A stretch of DNA of 64,000 nt from contig JANQFH010000008.1 of the NCBI GenBank assembly GCA_028277945.1, positions 124,001 through 188,000 of the forward strand. Direction: 5' to 3'. Position 1 is the stretch's first letter. Every line of letters starts with the position of its first letter. The notes beneath the pieces are model-generated. The model did no database searches. It saw nothing but the letters and a program-made list of their open reading frames with translations, and was not told where the DNA came from. This DNA is from Oligoflexia bacterium (GTDB taxonomy: Bacteria; Bdellovibrionota_G; JANQFH01). Made by a program: the position numbers and the translations under genes. This document shows positions 27,701 to 32,948 of the stretch, in pieces.

Positions 27701-28479
27701 TACCAACACCAACGGAACAACCCCAGAAGCTCCTCGCGCACTAAAGCCTCTCTGTTTGTTCGCCACATCCGCTCCCAGCTGCCGGATTCAACGAGTTCTT
27801 GGTAAATGAACAAGAGAGGATAGTGGGAGCGGGAGTTTTGTGGAGCGCGCCTCTGCCCCAGCACGCCTAATAGCGTGCGTACGGCGCCTTGGTGGCGCTG
27901 CCCTGCCGCAACTTGCAGCACTTCCCCGAGACGCCGCAGGGCATCTGCTTCACCAAATACATTGGGCGATAATTCCTCACGGGCTAATCTTTCTAAACTA
28001 TTTACCACTGCCAACATCAGACGCCACTGCGCGGCCGGTCTTCGCGTAACAAACGGCGACGTGCCAAAGAAATCAGCGATGGTAATTCGACCTCGAAGCA
28101 ATGCGTGCAGATCTTGTTCGAATGTTTGCAGACTGGTGTCCTCGACGCGCAAAGGAGTGATCAGGTCCGCCAGCCAATTAGCTCTGCTGCCTATATGGAA
28201 ACGTGTTCTTGCTGCTTCTAGATTGGTGGTCCCCACCCGTTCTCGGTGGAAGTCGGTGATCAGCGAGTCAACAAAGCCCTCTAAGGCTATGGCGCGCTCA
28301 TCCGGTGGCAGGTTTGCATCAATCACCTGCTGCCAGAGGCGTTCACGTTCAGCTTGTGCAGTCTGCGCACCTGACTGCGCTTGCGCGGCAGGGCTGAATA
28401 GGAGTCCGGCAAGCAAGGCTAGCAGTGGCAACAAGCGTCGTCTGCCGGGCCAATCTCGATTACGTTGGTAAGCTGTCAT
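18772..28479 (-). CDS. Giant exported alpha-helical repeat protein (3,235 residues)
   Basis: ATG 28479 gives a signal peptide (RRRLLPLLALLAGLLFSPAAQAQ). The rest appears entirely helical, like a HEAT/armadillo-type solenoid. It is modular. A phrase of the type LW-x3-LDESLP-x3-R-x-EALR-x-L occurs near residues 48, 626, 1050, 1606 and 2343. SPGP followed by LIH occurs near 726 and 1696. WD-x-ALALL plus L-[ND]-RH-x-N-x2-PLIR occurs near 920-960 and 2200-2240. Proline/glycine-rich linkers separate the blocks (e.g. around residues 1000 and 2290). The last ~140 residues are the region shared with 8246-11218 and 1-207. No enzyme motif was seen. It may be a secreted scaffold or a large surface protein (inference). 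One uninterrupted 9.7-kb frame argues that it is maintained by selection. Confidence 0.85.
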   Translation of the reverse strand: MTAYQRNRDWPGRRRLLPLLALLAGLLFSPAAQAQSGAQTAQAERERLWQQVIDANLPPDERAIALEGFVDSLITDFHRERVGTTNLEAARTRFHIGSRANWLADLITPLRVEDTSLQTFEQDLHALLRGRITIADFFGTSPFVTRRPAAQWRLMLAVVNSLERLAREELSPNVFGEADALRRLGEVLQVAAGQRHQGAVRTLLGVLGQRRAPQNSRSHYPLLFIYQELVESGSWERMWRTNREALVREELLGLFRWCWYQEAMWDDTLTRVVFRRDSSDSRDPAEVRQPFIDIAATLLEPTSKYPQGELVAIAQHSRDTPLADMALQTLYGLGALGTRHGPPEIANLADQRQDFLLRSGWLQTAYAARYSSNPDTPFRGFLENLLRHGDLNMRARAQAAIYAVEGAPPQSEPATELSLWSEASPLRQNATEIHAMHGGQDPYALDQYGKLLMELAATDSAAPDFELALDVVQRLLNTDELGRLEVVAATVEGKFNANAYVTDGRFRSALLEGESVQDLATALLFYRCGLVDDVLDPNSANEMQRSYDSALSEGRIATLLQHNHPLVRMLTHHGLEQAVAASDASGGGSEPLQRVGAPLLRGYTPPVDLSYVDGVGPMVAETEQLLRQALDTILPVAERREALRRLRSLQGAYNFRQLEIAVAYINLVQHYGDLFIAQLADSCDALESGGSRAAMHWPLATEQLHLLRSWAAHGFYAPEHVTEIVSPGPILRLFSHAVQGGHLEAADAALDLIHTIGRYHDASLVMETPSGDSTRSVRSALVAQWSATDFLARVDEFVAATDGSDFRAEHVFNWTVQTLQLQLEQQPSIRRLLEAHLHGTPILAGDWLTAAVTLNGMGEAETPIRETAAALLQHACDMVRNGQVNLTQMNGPEARDPHAMRRVLTEIGEAESTWDQALALLGLVEGFRNSPPGDPRLTAQARLVFELIGRGTLNRHSNAENPLIRELITILLHAVHRWSAPPNGWSANPHAELHATVAQQMDDFGLQPAPADPRQRRGLTPVGANQQRRGALDFWGSGRARASVDAATLWEGVLDESRSLRERYRNLQELNARAEAFHADSPDDDVANVDRRLQGLHPSPTQLHDLWQSLRTQPDNYDRWTDLVAALPFQRQVTFREALQQPHALLWRYRLAVLTVVEVLAVGGQDAEPPIAAETIVTDLFALFEEAYRDRHETALRRCLQLLAHHHNSSESNLVRHLADTYQKAEPALWTEVLRRYDDPQLLRLVLEAILWSYSPAVERATSETDGPSTDVSVTSIHGLASRLLAPYTDAEPSGPSLLEHLAQSSDGELADAARHCLIAIYRGNVVGVDARQQQRARTMFLAVAEARGDTGHDITDMIWFQREAAAVSQNQIRNGAESQKPSLHNLVVEAQQLLGRGEDAWQENPELFYELLISLAMSESGSFSYRVGLQTIFEAFERNIPLESVFLKPDSGALDRQEFGLVVERVLTTSYRLTESYSGSAKAPAGETRELVGFLLVLRYALLNPDVSHVATEQAHGIFSESIRSGGRFTTWNTPDKNRLLRLLALRLALDGVEIYDGAVRTNCQTFLDNYFPPTEIRYLTKHRLNPDPGTAHPQQQTALWFATMLDESLPTAQRLEAMRAFYFSEDRTWRYAEGANAALWPMRQFLQRCLAAPTATQQPSAEDLEIATAMVELLTTWIHGGQVVAEELVDLLSPGPLLAIETTLLEENPKLAEAVLTLIHAALSNGDDALVRGSGLSVREATLARLSRTGSFARIGSLVKAEAPGDYVQLALDILNLAWFYDVELHAELLPIYAGFFRGERFAGMLTSPYDRETTVRLLEAVANFRAAIAGSGQHAEAASRLEEALATWRDGEGFRAFLADVLDELEPPQTDARAGTSDPALHAELMALSFPEGSRMLAVLAEALTTGEPPNQHSISLREIAMKLMSDLELIDILFTTAGRLQDPTREALFVRANNSMVFLRAWMQLESMTPTMRVVRKDAQGIEPKEYLESVVFCIEELQSLLVRILRRSGHAALADGGGEVNLSPMLMEAQRLLQAMSGDEQARSTSPLAPREETTELPLVNHKLTPSEHMAARPGNQDGLQRLAYATLGVNVVLLILDDRILTDLETRERQEPHAHEDWLRWMMLLNLAIVDPDLPEDVRMRAAQQLHYLCERAVNVGSVVSQAQAEEMVESRQAAHHLRGEDVSVWDRALALLALDRSLRDERLEPQAIVSPASLMVQALANSGSLDRHANSASPLIRRLARQLLDTANRCVQLPDGPPPFTENIRGLVAFETDIQAAMERVGMRPTGHDPGLRANLDPPRHPSRGGHTILPWGGGGNRQQESERNAKTPDDWLWQTLETATHDTNSAHRQGALRSLRTDDAMQALLKLSNHPQVASYRQLALTLAQRVADPAYDWAIERLEITRALFFWELNGCESVQMAYATVTESLITIIERQSADSPNALQLLWNLAFSREWLKELGFEPGEWIAARGTFADDTMDSLFQIYLSNIRARVTNGLASLLATERVGYEAMQASYDRGDYGSAMRIWLVLQGLALAPGDTEARQSATAELDRIDRENLHVDLLASIAADDVRYSSLRPEITHWLLALQQIVQRCQSSPTEQPSYLELLRTQATPLFVTEGLAARLFASLSDTAKLAAYHITTFFAGRPPGEANQQEAVQVLESVNAEARTRLGSQLQLPLGSHTTGLRAPPTKRDIGWLRYGITTVPPYSKHVTPTQRSAAWDASRRRCDVFVSLPDKIFVNPPDAGEAQSDYLQTYLKHAWGDPDVEYRDSASRHLRELAQHGRNPLANFVRQSGDSRLTALALETLIFSLGTDDSDSAWSQLTAALLHWTDLSQGADEPPLAAISAARLLARHSPLEQQREIGMRVLSGVYERHSAQRAATPNTTINPGNAYSAIAMKLRSYSEWSTVAEILDAIFLVALEAPDARSRAGALSDLYAMIHFDDPSTGGSFSLFQHGLKHAISEVQVSSLFTYYLVANHVDLFDADTVAEFLQLWNHGQDSRDVHGFVLDQLGEFYQSQQRGGESLQPVDTIELPELLWLEQLARQIVDHFRSDRNPRLNPRTSALRHAQQLQARIQQIRANQQAVEEATAILVTYHKVLWQRKADGTLEDAALLRDLTRLLALFFSTDQGRPLVMQYAHPLDEEPEPLEGRLGRAEAGRQIARDYSQTRLQQLLSSGQFTAHLPAAGIRDNQIGPAMQVVGKLTTFNPSALTSIVQRAQAVSIRVR

Positions 28480-28659
28480 AATCTAAGCTGTTTTCTCTAA
28501 TGCACCAACCGGTGAGATTGCAACCGCCATACCAACCTTACGTTTATAACAGGTTGATAATAGTGGATTTTTCCATTCTTGTTGGACTCAATTGTGGGCA
28601 AAGTGAGACATTCTGTCCCCTGACTGGGTCTACGGCTTCTCAGAGGCAATGGTGTATTA

Positions 28660-29874
28660 TTAGTGCTGCGGCCATTCGTTTATGAGAAGCGTTTGCTCTA
28701 AACCCACCTTGTTGGCTAATTCAGCATCAAGATCGAGGATATCGACGACAGTTAGGTCAAGCCAATGTTTCTCTCTTGGAGAGATTTTGTAGAGAATTTC
28801 CAGCAGCAGCGGCAGTTCATAGGCAAAGGCGTTGCGGTATTCTCGAAAGCCATTGGTATAACAAAAGCGTACCACTCGATCTGTTTTGTCCGCATCGGTG
28901 GCATCTTCTTTCGGTTTCTCTAGTTTGGAAAACCCCTCTTGTGCGAGTTTGATGTGACACGCCCTGCCTCTTTCTATGTACCACTCTATTTTCCTCTTGA
29001 TCACATTTACGACTCGTTCACGTAGCGTAACTGGAAGTGCGTGCGCCCGTGCCACTACCCAGCTCAACTGGGTAACCGAGGGCAGCTCAGCAGAGTAGAA
29101 CTCTATGGTGTGGTGGCGAATGGTTTGGGTAAGCTCTAACTCTGCCTGTAGGTAAGCCTCTTGCTCTTCGTCTATAAGTGCTAGTGTGACCATTGTCGTA
29201 GATCGGCTGCCATTTGCAAAGTTACTATTATCGAAGCTTGCAGCGCTGAGCTCGAGAGGTGCCGCGTACACCAGATGTTTATGACCTTCTTCATTCTCGA
29301 AACGTGGGTTGACAATAGAAGGGCCTCCTTGCAACTCACCGTTAGGCAGAACATCGGTAAGGGGTGGAACGGCTATCTTTTTGTCTCCATCTTTTTTTTC
29401 GTAATCGCTGACAATGAAAACCGCAGAGAGGGGCCTCTTCGCGCCATAGACAAAGAGCTCCGTAAGGTCGACGATTTTAACCGGTACAGTTTTCCAAGAC
29501 TCAAAGAGCATATCCCATCGTTGTCGGCGATAGGCATAGAAATCTTTTTTCAATAGCGGCTGTGGTTTGCTTAAATCTTTGATAGAGCAAGGTTCCAGGC
29601 AATCATGGGGTCCCAAAAAGGCGATGTCCACCTTCATAGGTTTTTTACCATCTCCAAGTAGGAGAGCTGGATGGTCAAATACGGCCAACTCTCGTAGCGC
29701 TGCGGTGTACTCAGGAACGGCTAATGTGAGAGTGCCATTCTCCTCATCACTCTTAATCGTGTAGGTTTGGAGTTGTGCGGTGGCAGTTGCAGAGCCTGTC
29801 CATGCCACCAGGAGTATTGCAAAAATGATCCATCTTCTCGGCCAGTTAGGCTGTGTGGCTCTGTGGTGTGGCAT
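28660..29874 (-). CDS. Exported protein, unknown
   Basis: A 404-residue protein from ATG 29874, with a signal peptide (RWIIFAILLVAWTGSATATAQ). The N-terminal third is beta-rich (YTIKSDEENGTLTLAVPEYT, VDIAFLGPHDCLEPC), and the C-terminal half is helical (VTLRERVVNVIKRKIEWYIE onward). Two cysteines in HDCLEPC may form a disulfide. No metal-binding or catalytic motif was recognised, and I do not know the family. It lies on the same strand as the 3,235-residue protein, 180 bp upstream of it, and could share its transcript. The spacer 28480-28659 shows no gene. Confidence 0.7.
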   Translation of the reverse strand: MPHHRATQPNWPRRWIIFAILLVAWTGSATATAQLQTYTIKSDEENGTLTLAVPEYTAALRELAVFDHPALLLGDGKKPMKVDIAFLGPHDCLEPCSIKDLSKPQPLLKKDFYAYRRQRWDMLFESWKTVPVKIVDLTELFVYGAKRPLSAVFIVSDYEKKDGDKKIAVPPLTDVLPNGELQGGPSIVNPRFENEEGHKHLVYAAPLELSAASFDNSNFANGSRSTTMVTLALIDEEQEAYLQAELELTQTIRHHTIEFYSAELPSVTQLSWVVARAHALPVTLRERVVNVIKRKIEWYIERGRACHIKLAQEGFSKLEKPKEDATDADKTDRVVRFCYTNGFREYRNAFAYELPLLLEILYKISPREKHWLDLTVVDILDLDAELANKVGLEQTLLINEWPQH

Positions 29875-29896
29875 GGCTGGTCGGTGCCATATAAGC

Positions 29897-30197
29897 GCAA
29901 ATAATGCACAACGTCAATCATTATTCAATCTAAGCCAATTTGAACACGGCACTGCCTCTTCAGATCCGTCTGCAACAAAGCAGCTGATCTCGGCTCTAGA
30001 GTCTGACTACATCATTGATGCTGAGGTTGTTGCCGATGCTATTCAGCGTGGAAAGACCTTCCAGGCTTTAGATAAAAGCACGTTGATAAAGATTAATTTC
30101 TACTAAAAAGCTTGATGTTGGCTATCTTGAGAAAACCGCCGATTTATTAGGGGTTGCAGGTCTGTTTCAGGAGTTCTCTCGGCAAGTCAAGAGCTAG
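29897..30197 (+). pseudogene. Probable decayed gene remnant
   Basis: This stretch has a protein-like text that breaks frame. One frame reads SQFEHGTASSDPSATKQL, then ESDYIIDAEVVADAIQRGKT, and stops at 30104. Immediately after, another frame reads LDVGYLEKTADLLGVAGLFQ to a stop at 30195. Both look like helical protein rather than random translation, which suggests the 3' part of a gene broken by a frameshift. I cannot name the parent family. A distant link to the shared C-terminal region of this locus is possible but weak. Confidence 0.3.
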
Positions 30198-30203
30198 ACA
30201 CTC

Positions 30204-30944
30204 TTAGCGGACAATGGTATCCATTCCCAAATAACGGCCATCTTTATTGCTATACCATCGACGCACCTTTGGTAGGCGGATTTTTCCAACGAGTGCCTCT
30301 TCATGTAGGATTACGTACTCTCCATCCTTATCTACTTCGTCTTTATAGTAACGGTAGCCTATAAGTGCATGATCTGTCGGATCAAAATAGAAGTACCAGG
30401 TGTGATCACCTACCTCTTTATCATAGGTAACTCGTAGTTCTAGTGCCTCTCGGTTATTGAAGTCGGTCTTAACCAGCTTCTCGGCAAACCGTGCCCCTTC
30501 ATCCAAGAGCTTCATAGGCATGCCGTAGAGGTAGAGATAGTAGTTGCGTAGCCAAAGGGCGCGGTCTCTTTTGAGGTAGTACTGCTTAGCTTCTGCCGCG
30601 GTGAATGTTACCGAACCATCCAGAAGGGTTTTAACGTTTTGTCCATCAATGTGGATCTCTATTTTGCGTCCGTCGCGCTCGGTGGTAAGTTCAAAAGTAC
30701 CACGGCGATTATTAATGATGATAGAGGTAAACCGAGCGGCTTTCTGGGGACGCGACTCTTCAAGCTTGAAACTAAAGACACCTTGCTTCCAGACTGCTTG
30801 CGGATCATGATGGTCGATGGTTTTTGTTACTAACTTTTGCGGCGACAGAGGTTGAGTAACGCGCCAGCAGGACATACCGATAATAACTGCGGCTGGCATC
30901 ATGATCGCGGCCACTATTTTGCTTATCTGACGTTGTAAATCCAT
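30204..30944 (-). CDS. Membrane-anchored protein resembling the DUF6503 group
   Basis: A 246-residue protein from ATG 30944 with an N-terminal hydrophobic anchor (IVAAIMMPAAVIIGMSC). The Cys could be lipidated, but the lipobox is poor. The body, with HHDPQAVWKQGVFSFKLEE, YYLYLYGMPMKLLDEGARFA, WYFYFDPTDHALIGYRYYK and GKIRLPKVRRWYSNKDG, resembles secreted proteins of the DUF6503 type and other LolA-like curved beta-sheet lipid-binding proteins. That assignment is from memory of the motif layout and is moderate at best. It is convergent with the remnant at 29897-30197 and divergent from the HExxH protein at 31111. Confidence 0.65.
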   Translation of the reverse strand: MDLQRQISKIVAAIMMPAAVIIGMSCWRVTQPLSPQKLVTKTIDHHDPQAVWKQGVFSFKLEESRPQKAARFTSIIINNRRGTFELTTERDGRKIEIHIDGQNVKTLLDGSVTFTAAEAKQYYLKRDRALWLRNYYLYLYGMPMKLLDEGARFAEKLVKTDFNNREALELRVTYDKEVGDHTWYFYFDPTDHALIGYRYYKDEVDKDGEYVILHEEALVGKIRLPKVRRWYSNKDGRYLGMDTIVR

Positions 30945-31110
30945 GCTCTAATGAGGTCTTTGAGCCAGTTTGGCCTGTAAAGATTCATTTTTCAATGGGT
31001 TTTCACAAAAGACTATCTTATTAACTCGCTTTGATTATTTCGTACAACTCCGTCTACTTGACAGATCAATCGCCGATTTGTTAGTAGTTGTAGTTGAGGA
31101 TTGACACATC

Positions 31111-32523
31111 GTGGCATATCAACGCTTTTACCTTAGTGTTTCTCTACTGTTATCGACACTGCTCTTGTTGCCTTCCTATCCTCCTACAGCCAAGGCGCAG
31201 GAAAAAGCGCTCTACACCATTACAACGGATCCAGGCCTACTCGCTTTTGCACAAGAGTGTCTTGCCCTCCTCGACAATCTGAAGAGCACCGGCCCGCGAC
31301 AGGACCGTGAAGATCCACATCTTATAGAGGACATTCAGCGAGTGGTACGTCTGCAGGCAGTGCGTCGGGTCTTTCGTGAGTATGTGGACGAGGGCAGGGA
31401 GGTGGTGTTTCCTTTTGAAAAGGTTCCCACGATTACTGAACTCATCACCACCGGTAACTTAGAGATTGGCTGGATTGAAGGAGCAGCACCTGAGATCGGT
31501 GGCAAGATCCACGAGGTCGAGCCAGGCCACTACGTTCTTGGTATTGGGAGCAATCATCGAGAATATCTACAGGAGTATCGTCGTTCTCGAGCAGTTTGCG
31601 GCACGGTTTTACATGAGCTAACTCACCTTGGTCAGTACTTACGCGGCAAGATGATCGGAGAAGTTAGTGACGATGCGCCTTTGAGTGACGAGTTGGCTGG
31701 CAGCTGGGAGCGACAGGCCTATGGTATTGAGACCCGTTTCTATCGCTTTTACGGCATGGAACGTGATCAGACATCAAGTATGCACGTACTGATGATTACC
31801 GACACCTGGGATCGTTTTCGTTGGCAAGAAGAGAGTCAGCATTGGAATAATCGCTGTCGTGGCAGCCTTGCTGTTCTTGATCCAGTCACAGACAGCTGTG
31901 ATCAGTTGCAATTAGTCACTGATGACGAACAAGATGCAACGGAAACCTTAGTACAATTCATTGAGACACTTACCGAGCGTCTTCGGCAAGTTCATCACGG
32001 CCTCGTACAAGAGACGGTTCCCCCACTACAAACGGCCTTCTTGATCGTTGAAAGGGTTGGGCCAAAGATACAAGCAGTAGTCAACCGTGTAGCTGAAAAG
32101 GAGCTTACTGAAGAGGAGGAGCGAGCCCTTAGAGAGCTTGCTAATCTCTTTAATGGGGAGGTGCTTAAGGAAGCAAGGCGTAGGCTTACCCCCATCTACA
32201 GATGTGATGTTGTCAAACGTAATCTCTTTAAACGCCTTGATGGCTGGGCAAAAAAAGATACCAATGCCGTGCGAGTTGCGCTGCTACGAACGGCCCTTGA
32301 GCACGCTGCAAGGTTGCGGATTAGCTGCACAGAGCAGGAGGTCGATAGGCCTCGTGCAGAAGATCTCTTTGAGCTAGAACCTCCCGAAGCCAAGGCCAGA
32401 AACGGCGTGCTTTATATCCGTGTACCCGTCTTTGCTGATTTAACCGATACCGAGCTCGACGAAGCAATCATCTTGGTAGCAAAGAGAGTCGAAGCTCTCA
32501 ATCTCGTAACAAGACCCCAGTAG
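31111..32523 (+). CDS. Exported HExxH metalloprotease-like protein
   Basis: A 470-residue protein from GTG 31111, with GAGGA upstream and a signal peptide (YLSVSLLLSTLLLLP, then PTAKAQ). The zinc-binding motif HELTH is at residues 168-172 inside VCGTVLHELTHLGQYLRG. Around residue 200, SWERQAYGIETRFYRFYG offers a downstream glutamate that could be the third zinc ligand (gluzincin arrangement, inferred). The rest is helical and unassigned (two coiled segments after residue 280). The protein at 34989-36680 has the same general plan: a signal peptide, HExxH and a following E-x2-R-x-A. It is probably a periplasmic or secreted peptidase of unknown substrate. Confidence 0.7.
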   Translation: MAYQRFYLSVSLLLSTLLLLPSYPPTAKAQEKALYTITTDPGLLAFAQECLALLDNLKSTGPRQDREDPHLIEDIQRVVRLQAVRRVFREYVDEGREVVFPFEKVPTITELITTGNLEIGWIEGAAPEIGGKIHEVEPGHYVLGIGSNHREYLQEYRRSRAVCGTVLHELTHLGQYLRGKMIGEVSDDAPLSDELAGSWERQAYGIETRFYRFYGMERDQTSSMHVLMITDTWDRFRWQEESQHWNNRCRGSLAVLDPVTDSCDQLQLVTDDEQDATETLVQFIETLTERLRQVHHGLVQETVPPLQTAFLIVERVGPKIQAVVNRVAEKELTEEEERALRELANLFNGEVLKEARRRLTPIYRCDVVKRNLFKRLDGWAKKDTNAVRVALLRTALEHAARLRISCTEQEVDRPRAEDLFELEPPEAKARNGVLYIRVPVFADLTDTELDEAIILVAKRVEALNLVTRPQ

Positions 32524-32605
32524 ATAGCAGATTGCCAACGCGTTGGAATTGGATCAGGGTTATAATACCTTGAAATTTAAGGAGAAAGCTTTCCAAAGAA
32601 GGCTA

Positions 32606-32634
32606 TTGACATACTGCATCGAAAATAATAGATT
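32606..32634 (+). promoter_or_regulatory. Strong sigma-70 promoter for the small secreted peptide
   Basis: Perfect TTGACA at 32606-32611, a 17-bp spacer and TAGATT at 32629-32634. It lies 95 bp before the ATG at 32730, leaving a leader of about 90 nt. It is the best promoter match seen in the window. Confidence 0.6.
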
Positions 32635-32729
32635 GCGTCAATCACAGTTGACGTATCGCATAAAAAGCAAGCGTCAGCTCTAGGGTGAGAGACAACACAC
32701 TTTACAAAAGACATCCGGAGGAAACAACC

Positions 32730-32918
32730 ATGTCAAAGCAACCTCAACACCCATCCCATCCATTCTCCATGCATTGGCGAGTGCTGCTGGCTCTGCTAAG
32801 TTGTCTTGGCTTCGCATCGTTTGCCTCGGCAGCTGATGTAGGAAATACCTATGACCAGGTAGATACGTTTCCTAGTACTGAGGAAGCCACGGCACAGTAT
32901 AGGCTAACAACAGAGTAA
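32730..32918 (+). CDS. Small secreted peptide (62 residues)
   Basis: ATG 32730 follows a strong GGAGGA Shine-Dalgarno with a good gap. An in-frame start at 32685 lacks one. The product is a signal peptide (WRVLLALLSCLGFASFASA) plus a mature peptide of about 28 residues (ADVGNTYDQVDTFPSTEEAT onward), acidic and without cysteine. A near-consensus promoter stands upstream, so it is probably well expressed. The HEAT-repeat protein begins 30 bp after its stop and may be co-transcribed. Its role is unknown. It could also be the surviving front of a longer gene, but I see no matching text in the other frames after the stop. Confidence 0.55.
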   Translation: MSKQPQHPSHPFSMHWRVLLALLSCLGFASFASAADVGNTYDQVDTFPSTEEATAQYRLTTE

Positions 32919-32948
32919 GCGCGACGCTTTTTGTTAAAGCATAAATTT

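Noticed and set aside
27875-28471. 198-residue open frame on the + strand antisense to the start of the giant gene
   Set aside because: Composition (Ser/Arg/Cys-rich) is typical of antisense reading, and it opposes a clear signal peptide and repeats.
30139-31090. Similar short text CGCCGATTT-[AG]-TTAG at about 30139 and 31071
   Set aside because: Similarity ends after about 20 bases and may be chance. Not called as a repeat.
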